DNA from: a virus | DNA length: 64,000 bases | Virus record (IMG/VR): IMGVR_UViG_3300009154_002711 | Location: 91,515 to 155,514 of that record | Reading direction: 5' to 3' (one strand) | Part shown: piece after piece, positions 8,187-17,863 of the stretch | Layout: each line of letters opens with the position of its first letter | Position numbering within the stretch: position 1 is the stretch's first letter | Notes under the pieces: generated by a model | The model's database searches: none | Told to the model about the DNA's origin: nothing | Seen by the model: only the letters and a program-made list of their open reading frames with translations | Position numbers and translations under genes: made by a program

Positions 8187-9344
8187 ATGGCTGAATTAGC
8201 AACAGGCTTATATACACCATTTACTAGTCAAGGTGACATTCTACAAACGGGTACTACACAACTAACTGAACTTGCCCGTTCTTACGAGCAGCTTGGTAGT
8301 AGTAGTGTTTTAGATATTTTCTTCCCTGTAAGAAATGTCCCAGAATATAGAGTTAATATTGAACGTAAGAAATTCGGTGTGGGACTTTCCCAATTAGTTG
8401 ATCCAGTATCTCGTTCTAGTTTCTTGCCAAAAGCTAAGTTTGAAAGACTATCTGTAGAACCTTTAACTATTAAAGAAGCAGGTACAATCTCTCAATACGA
8501 TATCAACACTGCTCGTAGAGTTGGTACTTTGAATGAGACTGCTGGATTGCTAAACATTGTAGAATTAGTCCAAATGTTAGTTATGCGCAGAAACAACTTG
8601 TGGAACTTGTTAAAGTCTCAAGTATTACTTGGAACCATTAATTATAGTGATCCTTCAAGAGGTGTTACTAAAGTCATTTCCTCAGGTATTCCTTCTGGTA
8701 ACTTTAGAGATATTGTTACTAACTATGGAGCTTCTGGAGCATGGTCTCAATTAGATACTGCTAGAGTGATTAGTCAGTTGTTATTTGAATACACAAGATT
8801 GCTAGAATCTGGTAAGGCGCAACCTTCTCACATTATTATGCATCCTAGACTAGTAACTATTCTAACCATGAACCAAGAGATTCGTGAGTTAGGTTCTAGA
8901 GAATATCACACTCAAATGGGATTAGTTTCCTATGAGAATGGTAGATTAGCTGGGTTGGCAGGTTTGCGTATTGTAGAACAGCAAGGTATTTATGAAGATC
9001 CTGCTGATAACACTGTAAAGAGTATTTGGCCTATTAACCAAGTAGTTATCATTTGTAAGACTTCTTTTGATAGTTCAGCAATTGCTCCCACTGTAGGTAG
9101 AATGCACTATACATTATCTGAAGCTCCTGATGGACTTCCTGGAATGTATATTAGAGTTAGTCCTCCTAACCAAATCCCTGAACCTCAAGGTATCTCTATT
9201 GAATTAGGTGATTCTGGATTGCCTTTCCTAGTGTATCCTGAATGGGTAGCTGTATTGACTGTTGATACTGCTGCTGCGCTTAACGCCATTATTCCTAGTG
9301 CTGTTGCGAATAACGTTGCAGTTCTTGGTCCTAACAGTAAGTAA
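8187..9344 (+). CDS. Major capsid protein (HK97 fold)
   Basis: 385 residues, directly after protease/scaffold. It has the features of a myovirus/Mu-like coat protein: an N-terminal arm, a long spine-helix region around residues 120-150 (VELVQMLVMRRNNLWNLLKS), and an A-domain segment with QPSHIIMHPRLVTILTM and RLAGLAGLRIVEQQG, after which WPINQVVIICK and FLVYPEWVAVL strands close the fold. It forms the icosahedral shell. A GGAG at 8171-8174 upstream serves as ribosome binding site with long spacing. Codon use here is less extreme than in neighbours (more TTG and CGT), which is common for highly expressed phage coat genes. Confidence 0.85.
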   Translation: MAELATGLYTPFTSQGDILQTGTTQLTELARSYEQLGSSSVLDIFFPVRNVPEYRVNIERKKFGVGLSQLVDPVSRSSFLPKAKFERLSVEPLTIKEAGTISQYDINTARRVGTLNETAGLLNIVELVQMLVMRRNNLWNLLKSQVLLGTINYSDPSRGVTKVISSGIPSGNFRDIVTNYGASGAWSQLDTARVISQLLFEYTRLLESGKAQPSHIIMHPRLVTILTMNQEIRELGSREYHTQMGLVSYENGRLAGLAGLRIVEQQGIYEDPADNTVKSIWPINQVVIICKTSFDSSAIAPTVGRMHYTLSEAPDGLPGMYIRVSPPNQIPEPQGISIELGDSGLPFLVYPEWVAVLTVDTAAALNAIIPSAVANNVAVLGPNSK

Positions 9345-9364
9345 CAATAAGGTAGGTAAAACAA

Positions 9365-10000
9365 ATGCCAAATATCACATATCTGCAACAATTAGGTTCT
9401 GGCGATCAACAAAGAGTAAACTCCTTAGGTACTTCTTACGGTATGATCAGTGGTAACAGTGGGATTCTAATTGGTCCTGAATGCAGCATTACTTCTAATG
9501 CTTTAACTGTTCCCGATCTTCAAATCAAGTTTGAAGGACTTGTATATTTTATTACTGGTGCTAACTACACAACTACATCTGTACTTAATGGTTATGCTTC
9601 TGCTCCTGATACCCACTCTGGCGGATACAACGTTTATATTCACCCTAAGTTGGCAGCAACTGGGTCTGAATTACTAGACGCCACCACTCCACTAGAAGTT
9701 AAGATTGCTAGCTTTGCGTTTGCAACATATCCTACAGGAACGTCAACCTATAACATAGCTAACGCCACTGGCCCTGCTGGTGTACTAGCAACCCTTCCTG
9801 GAAGTTATCCTGCTATTCAATATGATTCATTTAACACAGCGAATCCTATTCCTGAAGCTAACGTGTTTACTTCTGATGCAGTCAATGGTACCCGTAGAAT
9901 TAGATACTACTCTAGAGATATTCTATTGTGCAAAATCTATCTAAATGCTAGTGGACAAACTGTAGTAGTAGATAACAACGCAAGACAAGTCACAATCTAA
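9365..10000 (+). CDS. Capsid decoration or head-surface protein candidate
   Basis: 211 residues, rich in Thr, Ser, Gly and beta-strand patterns, without membrane segments. It follows the coat gene by 20 bases with an AAGGTAGG-type ribosome binding site and is itself followed by a strong terminator, so the two are probably co-transcribed at high level. That pairing is typical of decoration/cement proteins. I do not recognise a family; a head fibre or other abundant surface protein would fit equally well. Confidence 0.55.
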   Translation: MPNITYLQQLGSGDQQRVNSLGTSYGMISGNSGILIGPECSITSNALTVPDLQIKFEGLVYFITGANYTTTSVLNGYASAPDTHSGGYNVYIHPKLAATGSELLDATTPLEVKIASFAFATYPTGTSTYNIANATGPAGVLATLPGSYPAIQYDSFNTANPIPEANVFTSDAVNGTRRIRYYSRDILLCKIYLNASGQTVVVDNNARQVTI

Positions 10001-10019
10001 GCTAAACAATGCTATAGTA

Positions 10020-10053
10020 TGGGTGGTAGGGGGAGACCTTATCACCCATTTTT
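10020..10053 (+). terminator. Rho-independent terminator after capsid genes
   Basis: Stem TGGGTGGTA (10020-10028) pairs with TATCACCCA (10040-10048) with one G.T pair, followed by TTTTTATTT. It separates the coat/head-surface pair from the low-copy neck genes. A TATAGTATG lies just before the stem at 10013-10021. Confidence 0.75.
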
Positions 10054-10068
10054 ATTTAGGAGTATTCT

Positions 10069-10470
10069 ATGTATTATGTAAAAGTATTAGTACCAATTCC
10101 AGAACAACCCTCTTGGGCTGTAGGAAAGATTATGCAAGTATCTGCTAGAAGTTATAATGAAATATTATCTGATCCTAAGCTAAGAGCTAAGTTTGAACCA
10201 CAACCAGTTAAAATAGCTACACCTTCTTTAAGTACTAATACTTTAGATTACTTAATAGATACGTTAGCTCATACTGCAGAACAACAAGTCACACAAACAA
10301 TAGAACAAGAACTATCTCAAGTAGTAGCTGATATTGCTCCTGCAGTTAAACCAGTAGAAGATGTCATTGATATTGTTAATAATCCTGTAAACGCAGTGGT
10401 ATCAGAACTATTCCATCTTATAGATCCTAAGATTAAATCTCCTATAGATGATTTGATTAATCCTAAATAA
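10069..10470 (+). CDS. Small helical protein between head and neck genes, unidentified
   Basis: 133 residues with a strong AGGAG ribosome binding site. The first 45 residues form a compact beta-rich start (YYVKVLVPIPEQPSWAVGKI) in which a few residues resemble head-tail connector starts. The rest is amphipathic helix with many Val, Ile, Asp and Pro (DVIDIVNNPVNAVVSELFHL). No family recognised. As the first gene after the terminator it may be a neck or head-completion protein; this is inference. Confidence 0.5.
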   Translation: MYYVKVLVPIPEQPSWAVGKIMQVSARSYNEILSDPKLRAKFEPQPVKIATPSLSTNTLDYLIDTLAHTAEQQVTQTIEQELSQVVADIAPAVKPVEDVIDIVNNPVNAVVSELFHLIDPKIKSPIDDLINPK

Positions 10471-10487
10471 TAAGGATATAATATTAA

Positions 10488-12296
10488 ATGCAAGATATAT
10501 CAAGGTTTAGACTTACAGTAAGTTTCCCAGATATAACATCTGGGTTAACTGTTACTGATATGCAATTAACTATTAATATGGTACGTAGTCTAAACGTAGT
10601 ATTTAGTAGTACAGTTAGTCCTACAGATGCTGAGATACAGAATATTATAGTTAACTTTGGAGACCCTCAAGTAGCAATCTACTTACAAGCTTGTCAAGAT
10701 GTAAATGGAAAGTATTTATTTGCAGATTACAATTCTTTATCCGGTGCTCTACAGAATAACCAGAGTTTAAGAGATGGTTTAAGAGCAGCGACTGCTCATT
10801 TCTCTGCAGCTTATTTAATCAATTCTAAAGTTGGTCAGATTGAACAGCAACAAAAGATTGCTAAGCAGCATGAAGATACAGCTATTAGAATACTAACCCT
10901 ATTACTAAAACCACAAGTACTTACTACTATGAATACTTCTAGTAGTACTACAGGAACTGCTAGTGATTATGTTAGTATGTATTTCTCCATGGCGCCTCAA
11001 GTAATCTTTAATAATAATATCCTAAATGATTTAGTTCCATATCCGTATATAACCTTAGTAAGAAATAAACAGAGAGCACAAGCAGTATTAAACTACGGTG
11101 GTAGAGTAAGTACTGTTGAGTTTGCTAATGGTGATAATAGTATTGATATTATTAGTAAGATCTCAGATCAAATTAATAGTGAACCCAATCTAAACTTAAT
11201 CACAGTACCGCATCAAGATAACGATACTCCTACTACTATAGTTAAGTTTGGTTATAGTTCTATTCAAGACTTTAGTGCAGATCAACAAAGTATACTATTA
11301 AGTGCACAGAATTATATGCCTGTTAGTATCGATGAATTAAGAATTCATGGTAGATTATTAGATGCGCTACAAGATACAGAAGCGGTTACAATATATCTAC
11401 AAAGATTAACTAATGGCAAGGGGACAATAACCTTAGGCAGTAACACAAGTTTTGATAATATATATACAGTTACAGGAACCAGCACTTTATTTACCCAAGA
11501 AGTTAGTTTAGGCGATTCCATTATAGTTAATGGCAATACATATCAAGTAGTTAATATAACCAGTGATACAGACTTAGAGATAAAGAGTTTATCAGGAACT
11601 CCTAGTTTTACCGCAGCCAGTTATACAATACAAGAACCCGGAATACCAGAAGTAGTTTATGGAACACAACACGATTATAATACTTTAACTAAGACTGGAC
11701 CTTATGGATTACTAATCAATATAACTAATTCTAATGGTACAGTAGTTACCACCAATACTAATGCTAATAGTGTAATTAATACATTCTATTTCAGCGGCAC
11801 TACCACAGCCACGCGTACTTTACAATATAGAATATCTACGACTCCTAGTGGGGCAATACCTCCTCAAGGAATCTATACAATAAATGTTACTACAGGCACT
11901 ACTGCAGAGCAATTAGTATTATTATTACTTAATGATATTTACAGTAACAGAAACACTAATTTCCTTTTAGGAGCATTAACTAGTATCAGCACTGCTATAC
12001 AAATGACAGGTTTCAGAAGAACAGATCCACAGTATCAATTAATCATAGATATATTAGTAGTACCTACAGGAATAACATTTGCTAGAGGTACTACAAGTGT
12101 TGTTAGAGGTTCTTTTAGTACAAGTGCTAAGAGTTTAATACTAGATACCTCTTTAGCTGCGGGTAATGTAAGTAATGATGTTAGTCCAAATACAGGAATT
12201 CCTGTAGGAACTTTAATATCTAAATATAAACCAAATAGTGATATGCAACGGGTATTAGATCGAATTAATGATTCTTATGGATTACGAGGCTACTAA
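10488..12296 (+). CDS. Neck/tail-region structural protein with inserted beta module
   Basis: 602 residues, no recognised family. Residues 1-290 are mixed helix and strand with a helix around 105-145 (AAYLINSKVGQIEQQQKIAK). Residues about 310-384 are one copy of a recurring beta module (TVTGTSTLFTQEVSLGDSII, then ITSDTDLEI) that also occurs in the sheath, the 36212 fibre and the 49504 minus-strand protein. The C-terminal 200 residues are Thr/Ser-rich beta structure. It lies between coat and sheath genes and overlaps the next gene's start by one base, so a head-tail connector or tail-completion role is likely. Confidence 0.5.
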   Translation: MQDISRFRLTVSFPDITSGLTVTDMQLTINMVRSLNVVFSSTVSPTDAEIQNIIVNFGDPQVAIYLQACQDVNGKYLFADYNSLSGALQNNQSLRDGLRAATAHFSAAYLINSKVGQIEQQQKIAKQHEDTAIRILTLLLKPQVLTTMNTSSSTTGTASDYVSMYFSMAPQVIFNNNILNDLVPYPYITLVRNKQRAQAVLNYGGRVSTVEFANGDNSIDIISKISDQINSEPNLNLITVPHQDNDTPTTIVKFGYSSIQDFSADQQSILLSAQNYMPVSIDELRIHGRLLDALQDTEAVTIYLQRLTNGKGTITLGSNTSFDNIYTVTGTSTLFTQEVSLGDSIIVNGNTYQVVNITSDTDLEIKSLSGTPSFTAASYTIQEPGIPEVVYGTQHDYNTLTKTGPYGLLINITNSNGTVVTTNTNANSVINTFYFSGTTTATRTLQYRISTTPSGAIPPQGIYTINVTTGTTAEQLVLLLLNDIYSNRNTNFLLGALTSISTAIQMTGFRRTDPQYQLIIDILVVPTGITFARGTTSVVRGSFSTSAKSLILDTSLAAGNVSNDVSPNTGIPVGTLISKYKPNSDMQRVLDRINDSYGLRGY

Positions 12297-13513
12297 TGAA
12301 ACCTTTAATATTAGGCTTAACTAAAATCAACTTTACTACTAACACCTTTCCAATAGTACAGTTTTATGGAATTAACTTTACTAATATACAAACTATACAA
12401 GTTTATAATCTTAGTGGAATTACTTTTAATATAATTAAAGAATCTTTACAAGATAACTTCTTTGAAGCAGTTGCAGTAGTAGCTTTACCTAATGGCTATA
12501 CGCCTGTATATGCAACGGGATATGTAACTGTAGTAAATAACTTAGGAGAAGAAAGTAATACAGTTCCTATAAATATAACTAAGACTACAGATTTAATAAC
12601 TACACAAGATTTAATCTATAATACTTTATTAGGATTAGCCAACAATCCTTTATTAACCAGTCCTCCATTTAAAAATGCTGATGGTACCGATCAATATCCT
12701 GATCCAGCCACTGGAAAGAATTATGTATTGTCCACCATTAGAGATTACGCAGGATTTGCTCCTGATCCGGGATTAACCCTATCTGTATATCCTTATTCAA
12801 CTAGAGAGAATAAACTCTTACCAGCTATTACAACAAACACTGGGACCTATTATAAAGACTACACATTAGCAGGAAATAAAACTCTTGGACAATGTAAAGA
12901 GATAACCATGTTAGTAATTGAATTAAGATTAACTGGGCCGGCATTAGATAATCAAACTACTATAACAACAGCATCTGGAAAAGTAACACAGAAGTTAGAC
13001 ACATATGAAGGTGTAATAAGAGCTTACACAGAACTAATCAGAAGAATCTTACAGTATGATTTATTTGGGATTAACAACTTAGCCAAAGCTACCACATTAA
13101 TTAAAGTAGATTATAAGAGTTCTAGCCCTTTTACTGACTCAGGTATTTATTTCCACTTAGTAGAAATGTATTGGGAAGTAGAATTGTTCAAGACTAATTA
13201 TTATGCATATACAGTTCCTGCTACTACAATTGATATTCAGTATAGTTTAGATGATATCTACCCGAGTACTTTACCAGCTAACAGTATTATAACAATTACA
13301 CAATTAGCAACTACCATACCATTACCAAGTCAGTGGTTACCAGGAAACACAACACAATACAACAGCAGCTTTACATTTATATATACAATAGGAGATCCTG
13401 GACTTGCAGGAGCTTTTACATCAGTTAATATAACTTGCCCAGATAATACAGGGTATTTATTATATTATGACAACAGTGGTTTACTAATAAACAAGACTAT
13501 TACAACAGGATAA
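12296..13513 (+). CDS. Tail terminator/neck candidate with Ig-like N-domain
   Basis: 405 residues. Residues 1-95 look like an IPT/TIG-type immunoglobulin fold (FPIVQFYGINFTNIQTIQVY, GYVTVVNNLGEESNTVPINI). The centre, about 205-300, holds an alpha/beta block (EITMLVIELRLTGPAL, EGVIRAYTELIRRILQYDLF, FHLVEMYWEVELFKT) whose order and place, just before the sheath, would suit a tail terminator or gp15-like protein. The last part is Thr-rich beta structure. Function is inferred from position; the Ig-like domain is an unusual addition. Confidence 0.45.
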   Translation: MKPLILGLTKINFTTNTFPIVQFYGINFTNIQTIQVYNLSGITFNIIKESLQDNFFEAVAVVALPNGYTPVYATGYVTVVNNLGEESNTVPINITKTTDLITTQDLIYNTLLGLANNPLLTSPPFKNADGTDQYPDPATGKNYVLSTIRDYAGFAPDPGLTLSVYPYSTRENKLLPAITTNTGTYYKDYTLAGNKTLGQCKEITMLVIELRLTGPALDNQTTITTASGKVTQKLDTYEGVIRAYTELIRRILQYDLFGINNLAKATTLIKVDYKSSSPFTDSGIYFHLVEMYWEVELFKTNYYAYTVPATTIDIQYSLDDIYPSTLPANSIITITQLATTIPLPSQWLPGNTTQYNSSFTFIYTIGDPGLAGAFTSVNITCPDNTGYLLYYDNSGLLINKTITTG

Positions 13514-13517
13514 TCAT

Positions 13518-16500
13518 ATGGCAACCGACCAAAGAACTCCACGGGTATTAATTTCAGAACCAACTAATACAATAGTTGCTCCACGTACGGTAAATTTAAA
13601 CCGCATTGGAGTTTATGGCAGGTTTAGAAGAGGCCCTGCAAATACCCACACAACATTATCATCTAGAGATACCTTTTCTCGTAGATACGGAATTGATACA
13701 AACCCAGGATCCCTATGTGTACAGACCGCATTTGATCAAGGTGCTGGTGACTTTGCTATTTATAGAATTGTCCCAGGAGCTAGTGCAGCTACCGCCACTA
13801 TTACCCTAACAGGAATTGTTGGTACTGCAGGAACTCAAGATGTTGCCTTATGGCATTATAAAAGTGGAGATACTAGTGGTACTGGTGTTGTAGTTGCTTA
13901 TGCAGTAACCTCAATTGGGGAAACCGCTGCAACTATTATGAACAGATTAGTTAGTAATATTAACGCCAACCCTGTAACCGTTGGAAGATTAAACGCCGTG
14001 TATAATAGCACAGCTACTCCAAGTATTACTTTAACTACAACTACTATTGGTGCCGCTGCAAACACTGAGCAGTATTATATAGCAGTAGGAAGTAGTGGAT
14101 TAAGTGGAGCGACACCAACATTTGCTAGTGGAGGCTATACCTTTAGTGGTGGAGCTAATGCCGCTACTGCAGGATCTATTACTTTATATGATGCTACTGG
14201 CTTGTTACCTTTAGTAACTATCACAGATGTATCTGTAGGATACTCTAACTTAGTACTTACTGTTACCGCTGGTATTGGTAGTAGTAAATGGAACCTAACA
14301 GTACAAGATCAAAGTGCTAGTAATAACACAGTAAGTACTGTAGATGCTTTTGGTAACCCTATTGTTAGTAACGTTACTCAAAGTGGAAGACAAGAAGTAT
14401 ATACCGGATTAGATTTCCTTAACTTAGATATTCTAGGATTTATGCAGCAATTTGATAAGTCTGAATATATCAAAGCACAATATGTTGGTAGAGGTGGACC
14501 TAATGCTGCTGGCCCTAATGGAATTAGTGATATTAACTTACGTCCTACAAGAGCAGGAAAGCAATATGCAGTAAGTCTTACAAGAGGTTATAGACCTAAT
14601 ACTCAAGATGACACCGGGTATACCTTTGTTAAATCTTTAATAAGTGTAAGCCAAACAGTAAGAAATGCATTTAATCCTACTACCACAACTACTACAACTT
14701 TTACTCAAGGTATTGATTATAAGTTGACTGGTAATACCGTTGATTGGTTGTATGATTCACTAGATCTAGCACAACCAGGAACAGTTACAGTTACTTCTGC
14801 TAACTACTATCAAGTAATTGGTACTAATACAACCTTCTTAACTACGTTTAGTGTTGGTAACTTAATTAAATTTAATAGTGTCTCTTACACAATCGCTAGT
14901 ATTACTAATGATTTATTATTAACTCTAACAACTCCTGCTGCCGCCACAAGTGGAGCTTCTTATGTTAGAGATGATAACAGCACAGTTAACGAACCTATTA
15001 ACGCGACCTCTATGATTATGCCTGCAGTAGGCAGCACAGTAGCCGCAGCTAACTCAGGAGCAGGTACTGGCTCTTTAACTAACGCCACTACTTATTACTA
15101 CGTAGTATGTGCAGGAGATGCTGGTGGATATACTACTTTAGGAACTGTGGTTAACGTTGCTGCTACAAGTACAGGAACTATTAACTTAACCTGGACTGCA
15201 GTAAGTAATGCTACTAAATACAGAGTATTCAGAAAGACTACTACTATTTCTGCTGGTGATACTTCAGTAAGTTACTATGATATTCTTAGTGGAACTACAC
15301 TTAACTACTTAGATACTAACGCTGCCCCTACAGGAACTGCTACTGTTCCTTCTTCTAACACAACTACCGGAGTATTAGCAGCAGTTACAGGACTAAACGC
15401 AGCTACTACATACTTCTATACTGTTTGTGCTTCTCCTGATAACGTAAACTTCACTACTATTAGTGGTAACGTACCAAGTGCAGTTGTAAGTAGCACAGGA
15501 ATTGTAAACGTGACTTGGCCTATTTCTGCTGGTGCTAACTACTACAGAGTATTCAGAAAGCCAACAACTATTATTAGTGCAGGTGATACTACTATTGGTT
15601 ATTACACAATTACTGGTGGAAACATTACTACACTAGCTGATACTTTAGGAAGTCTTAATGCTACTACTGCCACAGTTCCTAGTACTAATGGTACCGGGTT
15701 AGCTACAGTACTTAGCACAACTCCTACTACTGTTACAGGAACTGGTACAGCCTTTATTAACCAGTTTGCAGTTGGGGATACAGTTACTATTCGTACTAGA
15801 GCTTATAGCGGGGCTGCAACGCCTTTAGTATTAACCGCTACTACAGATGGAACTACTACTACAGTAACAGCACAACAACCTTATGCTTTTATTAATGCTA
15901 GTAACGTACCAGTAATTCAATTAGGTGATATTATCAGAATTGGTTCTGAGAATCGTAAGATTACAGCTATTACAAGTGCAACCGTAGTTGTAGTAGATTA
16001 TGCATTCGCAGCTAACACTACCCAACCTTTATACATTGTACAAGATAGAGTGATTACTGCTATTGGAAGTAACACTTCCTTAACTGTAAGTTCTGCCTTT
16101 ACTTACTTTGGAGCTAACTTAGCTTATGAAATCCTACGTAGAGAATTCTATACAGCTAACATTGTTTCTTGTAAAGACACAACAGTTGTAACAACTCCTT
16201 TATATGGTGGAAGTGATGGTCCTTTACCAAGTGCTCAAGATTATATCAATGCTATTAACACCAGTAACACTTATAACTTGAACTATATTGTAGTTGGTGC
16301 TGAAGCAGGAATCGTAGATAACTTTAACGTACATGCTGCACAAATTACTGCTGTAGATAACTCTGTAGAACTAACCGGATTACGTATTGCAATCTTACAA
16401 GCTCCTAAATCTTGGACTACTACAGATACAATTGTAAGTAACTCCTTAACTTATGCACAACCAAGTGTATATAAAGGTGGAGCAGTAATGGTTTATAGTT

Positions 16501-17090
16501 GGCACACATATACAGCACAGACTTCTGTAGCTCCTCTTAGTGTTCCTGGTAATGGTTTCTATGTAGGGCACTTAGCAAGTACACCTTTCTATGTAAGTCC
16601 TGCTGCTCGTAGATCCAGTCCTACTATCAAGAATATTGTAGATACCACTCTAACAACCTCCCAAGATTACTACAATGCTATTGCTGATGCAGGCTTCGAA
16701 GCCTTAATCTTAGACCCCGCTATTGGTCAATATCACTGTTTAACTGGGAAGACTACTTCTACTGATTCTAACTGGGTATATATCTCTGTAAGACGTGTAT
16801 ATAACGTATTACGTGAGAACATCTACTTTGCGTTAAGTTGGGTTAAATCTGAACCAGCAAGTACACAAAACAGCTACTACAATAGAATTAATGACTCTGT
16901 AGATAATATCTTACAAAATGCTAAGAATCAAGGGATTATTGAGGCATTTGTACCAACAACTTCTACTGCTAGTAGTTCTGACAGAGCGGCCGGGATTGTT
17001 AAAGTCTATACATCTATTACCCCTGTATATCCTGCAGACTTTATTAATCTTGAGATCAATCGTAGTATCCCATTAGCAATCAATATTTAA
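13518..17090 (+). CDS. Contractile tail sheath protein with large inserted domains
   Basis: 1190 residues; sheaths are usually about 400-700. The N-terminus (PRVLISEPTNTIVAPRTVNL, IGVYGRFRRGPAN) and the C-terminal region from about residue 890 (SAQDYINAINTS, NYIVVGAEAG, then GQYHCLTGKTT, WVYISVRRVYNVLRENI, and PADFINLEINRSIPL) are those of the contractile sheath family. Between them are a first beta domain, two copies of the dispersed GTGTxFxTxF beta module (about 420-487 and 730-845) and two tandem Fn3-like domains (about 511-607 and 618-725). The insertions would decorate the outer surface of each sheath subunit. The conserved C-terminal segment should interlock subunits for contraction. 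The tube gene follows with a strong ribosome binding site. Confidence 0.85.
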   Translation: MATDQRTPRVLISEPTNTIVAPRTVNLNRIGVYGRFRRGPANTHTTLSSRDTFSRRYGIDTNPGSLCVQTAFDQGAGDFAIYRIVPGASAATATITLTGIVGTAGTQDVALWHYKSGDTSGTGVVVAYAVTSIGETAATIMNRLVSNINANPVTVGRLNAVYNSTATPSITLTTTTIGAAANTEQYYIAVGSSGLSGATPTFASGGYTFSGGANAATAGSITLYDATGLLPLVTITDVSVGYSNLVLTVTAGIGSSKWNLTVQDQSASNNTVSTVDAFGNPIVSNVTQSGRQEVYTGLDFLNLDILGFMQQFDKSEYIKAQYVGRGGPNAAGPNGISDINLRPTRAGKQYAVSLTRGYRPNTQDDTGYTFVKSLISVSQTVRNAFNPTTTTTTTFTQGIDYKLTGNTVDWLYDSLDLAQPGTVTVTSANYYQVIGTNTTFLTTFSVGNLIKFNSVSYTIASITNDLLLTLTTPAAATSGASYVRDDNSTVNEPINATSMIMPAVGSTVAAANSGAGTGSLTNATTYYYVVCAGDAGGYTTLGTVVNVAATSTGTINLTWTAVSNATKYRVFRKTTTISAGDTSVSYYDILSGTTLNYLDTNAAPTGTATVPSSNTTTGVLAAVTGLNAATTYFYTVCASPDNVNFTTISGNVPSAVVSSTGIVNVTWPISAGANYYRVFRKPTTIISAGDTTIGYYTITGGNITTLADTLGSLNATTATVPSTNGTGLATVLSTTPTTVTGTGTAFINQFAVGDTVTIRTRAYSGAATPLVLTATTDGTTTTVTAQQPYAFINASNVPVIQLGDIIRIGSENRKITAITSATVVVVDYAFAANTTQPLYIVQDRVITAIGSNTSLTVSSAFTYFGANLAYEILRREFYTANIVSCKDTTVVTTPLYGGSDGPLPSAQDYINAINTSNTYNLNYIVVGAEAGIVDNFNVHAAQITAVDNSVELTGLRIAILQAPKSWTTTDTIVSNSLTYAQPSVYKGGAVMVYSWHTYTAQTSVAPLSVPGNGFYVGHLASTPFYVSPAARRSSPTIKNIVDTTLTTSQDYYNAIADAGFEALILDPAIGQYHCLTGKTTSTDSNWVYISVRRVYNVLRENIYFALSWVKSEPASTQNSYYNRINDSVDNILQNAKNQGIIEAFVPTTSTASSSDRAAGIVKVYTSITPVYPADFINLEINRSIPLAINI
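15013..15690 (+). repeat. Tandem Fn3-like duplication inside the sheath gene
   Basis: Two adjacent repeats of 324 bases (108 codons), both with the pattern TYxYxVCA...YRVFRK.TTI.SAGDT. The 18-base string TACAGAGTATTCAGAAAG occurs identically at 15219-15236 and 15543-15560. The near-identical core among otherwise diverged sequence suggests a fairly recent duplication or gene conversion. Confidence 0.75.
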
Positions 17091-17100
17091 GGAGTTCATA

Positions 17101-17772
17101 ATGTCTATTTTAAGTAAAGCGCCAGGGAATGCTGAATTAGTCCCATTTTCTGGATATGATTGTCAAGTATGGCTAGCAAACCAAGCAGATGGTAAACCAG
17201 TATTAGTGGGTGAATATACCTCTGGTACATTTACCATCAGAGATGCTACTGAAGCATACTTAACATTCAACCAAAGAATCCCTATGTATCTAAACGGAGA
17301 GATTCAGATTGCATGGGTATTAGAAAGAGGACTATTAGATCTAGGAATGATTCAAGAGATCTTTGGGGAAACCCAAATGACAAGAGCAGATAGATTTAAT
17401 AGAGGTCCCAGATTCTCTTTAACTTTTAATGTAAATGCAGATGACTTATCTTCTAGTGGTTTAGTATCAGGTAGTCCCGAAGGCTCCGGTGCTCAATCTA
17501 ACACCATTGATTTCTCTAAAGGGGGCTATGTTAATAATAACCCTAATGATTTAAGCTTCGCAGAAAGATACCCAGGATCTCCTACTACGGGTGCATTAAG
17601 ACCCAGATCTACATCTTCTAGACTTAAATTAGAGATGTGTAAATCAGATAGTTTTTCTATGGCAGCTATGTCAGGCCGACCTGTAGTAGCTACTCAGATT
17701 CAAGGACTAGCTGAAGGTTGGAAAATATTAGAGGGTAATAAAGGTTATAGTCCTCTTGGCCCCTTGTTCTAA
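17101..17772 (+). CDS. Tail tube protein
   Basis: 223 residues with a strong AAGGAG ribosome binding site just after the sheath gene, the classical sheath-tube order. The tube forms the inner channel of the contractile tail. The fold signature here is CQVWLANQADGKPVLVGEYT, then a T-rich strand, EAYLTFNQRIPMYLNGE, IQIAWVLERGLLDLGMI, and a closing IQGLAEGWKIL. The same signature recurs three more times in the next two genes. This copy is longest, with an insert at about 120-190 (Ser/Gly/Asn-rich). It is followed at once by a strong terminator, consistent with its being the abundant main tube protein. Confidence 0.75.
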   Translation: MSILSKAPGNAELVPFSGYDCQVWLANQADGKPVLVGEYTSGTFTIRDATEAYLTFNQRIPMYLNGEIQIAWVLERGLLDLGMIQEIFGETQMTRADRFNRGPRFSLTFNVNADDLSSSGLVSGSPEGSGAQSNTIDFSKGGYVNNNPNDLSFAERYPGSPTTGALRPRSTSSRLKLEMCKSDSFSMAAMSGRPVVATQIQGLAEGWKILEGNKGYSPLGPLF

Positions 17773-17795
17773 AGTTCGTAATCATAATCCTATAT

Positions 17796-17827
17796 TAGAC
17801 ACTGTAGCAATGCAGTGTCTATTTTTT
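17796..17827 (+). terminator. Rho-independent terminator after the tail tube gene
   Basis: Perfect 9-bp stem TAGACACTG / CAGTGTCTA with an eight-base loop, followed by six T residues. It lies between the main tube gene and two smaller tube paralogs and should cut their transcription. Confidence 0.85.
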
Positions 17828-17831
17828 ATGT

Positions 17832-17840
17832 TATACTTTT
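17832..17840 (+). promoter_or_regulatory. TATA-box promoter candidate before tube paralogs
   Basis: TATACTTTT ends 23 bases before the next start codon, directly downstream of the terminator. If active it would set an independent, lower transcription level for the two paralogs. Confidence 0.3.
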
Positions 17841-17863
17841 AAAGTAATATATAAACAACAACA

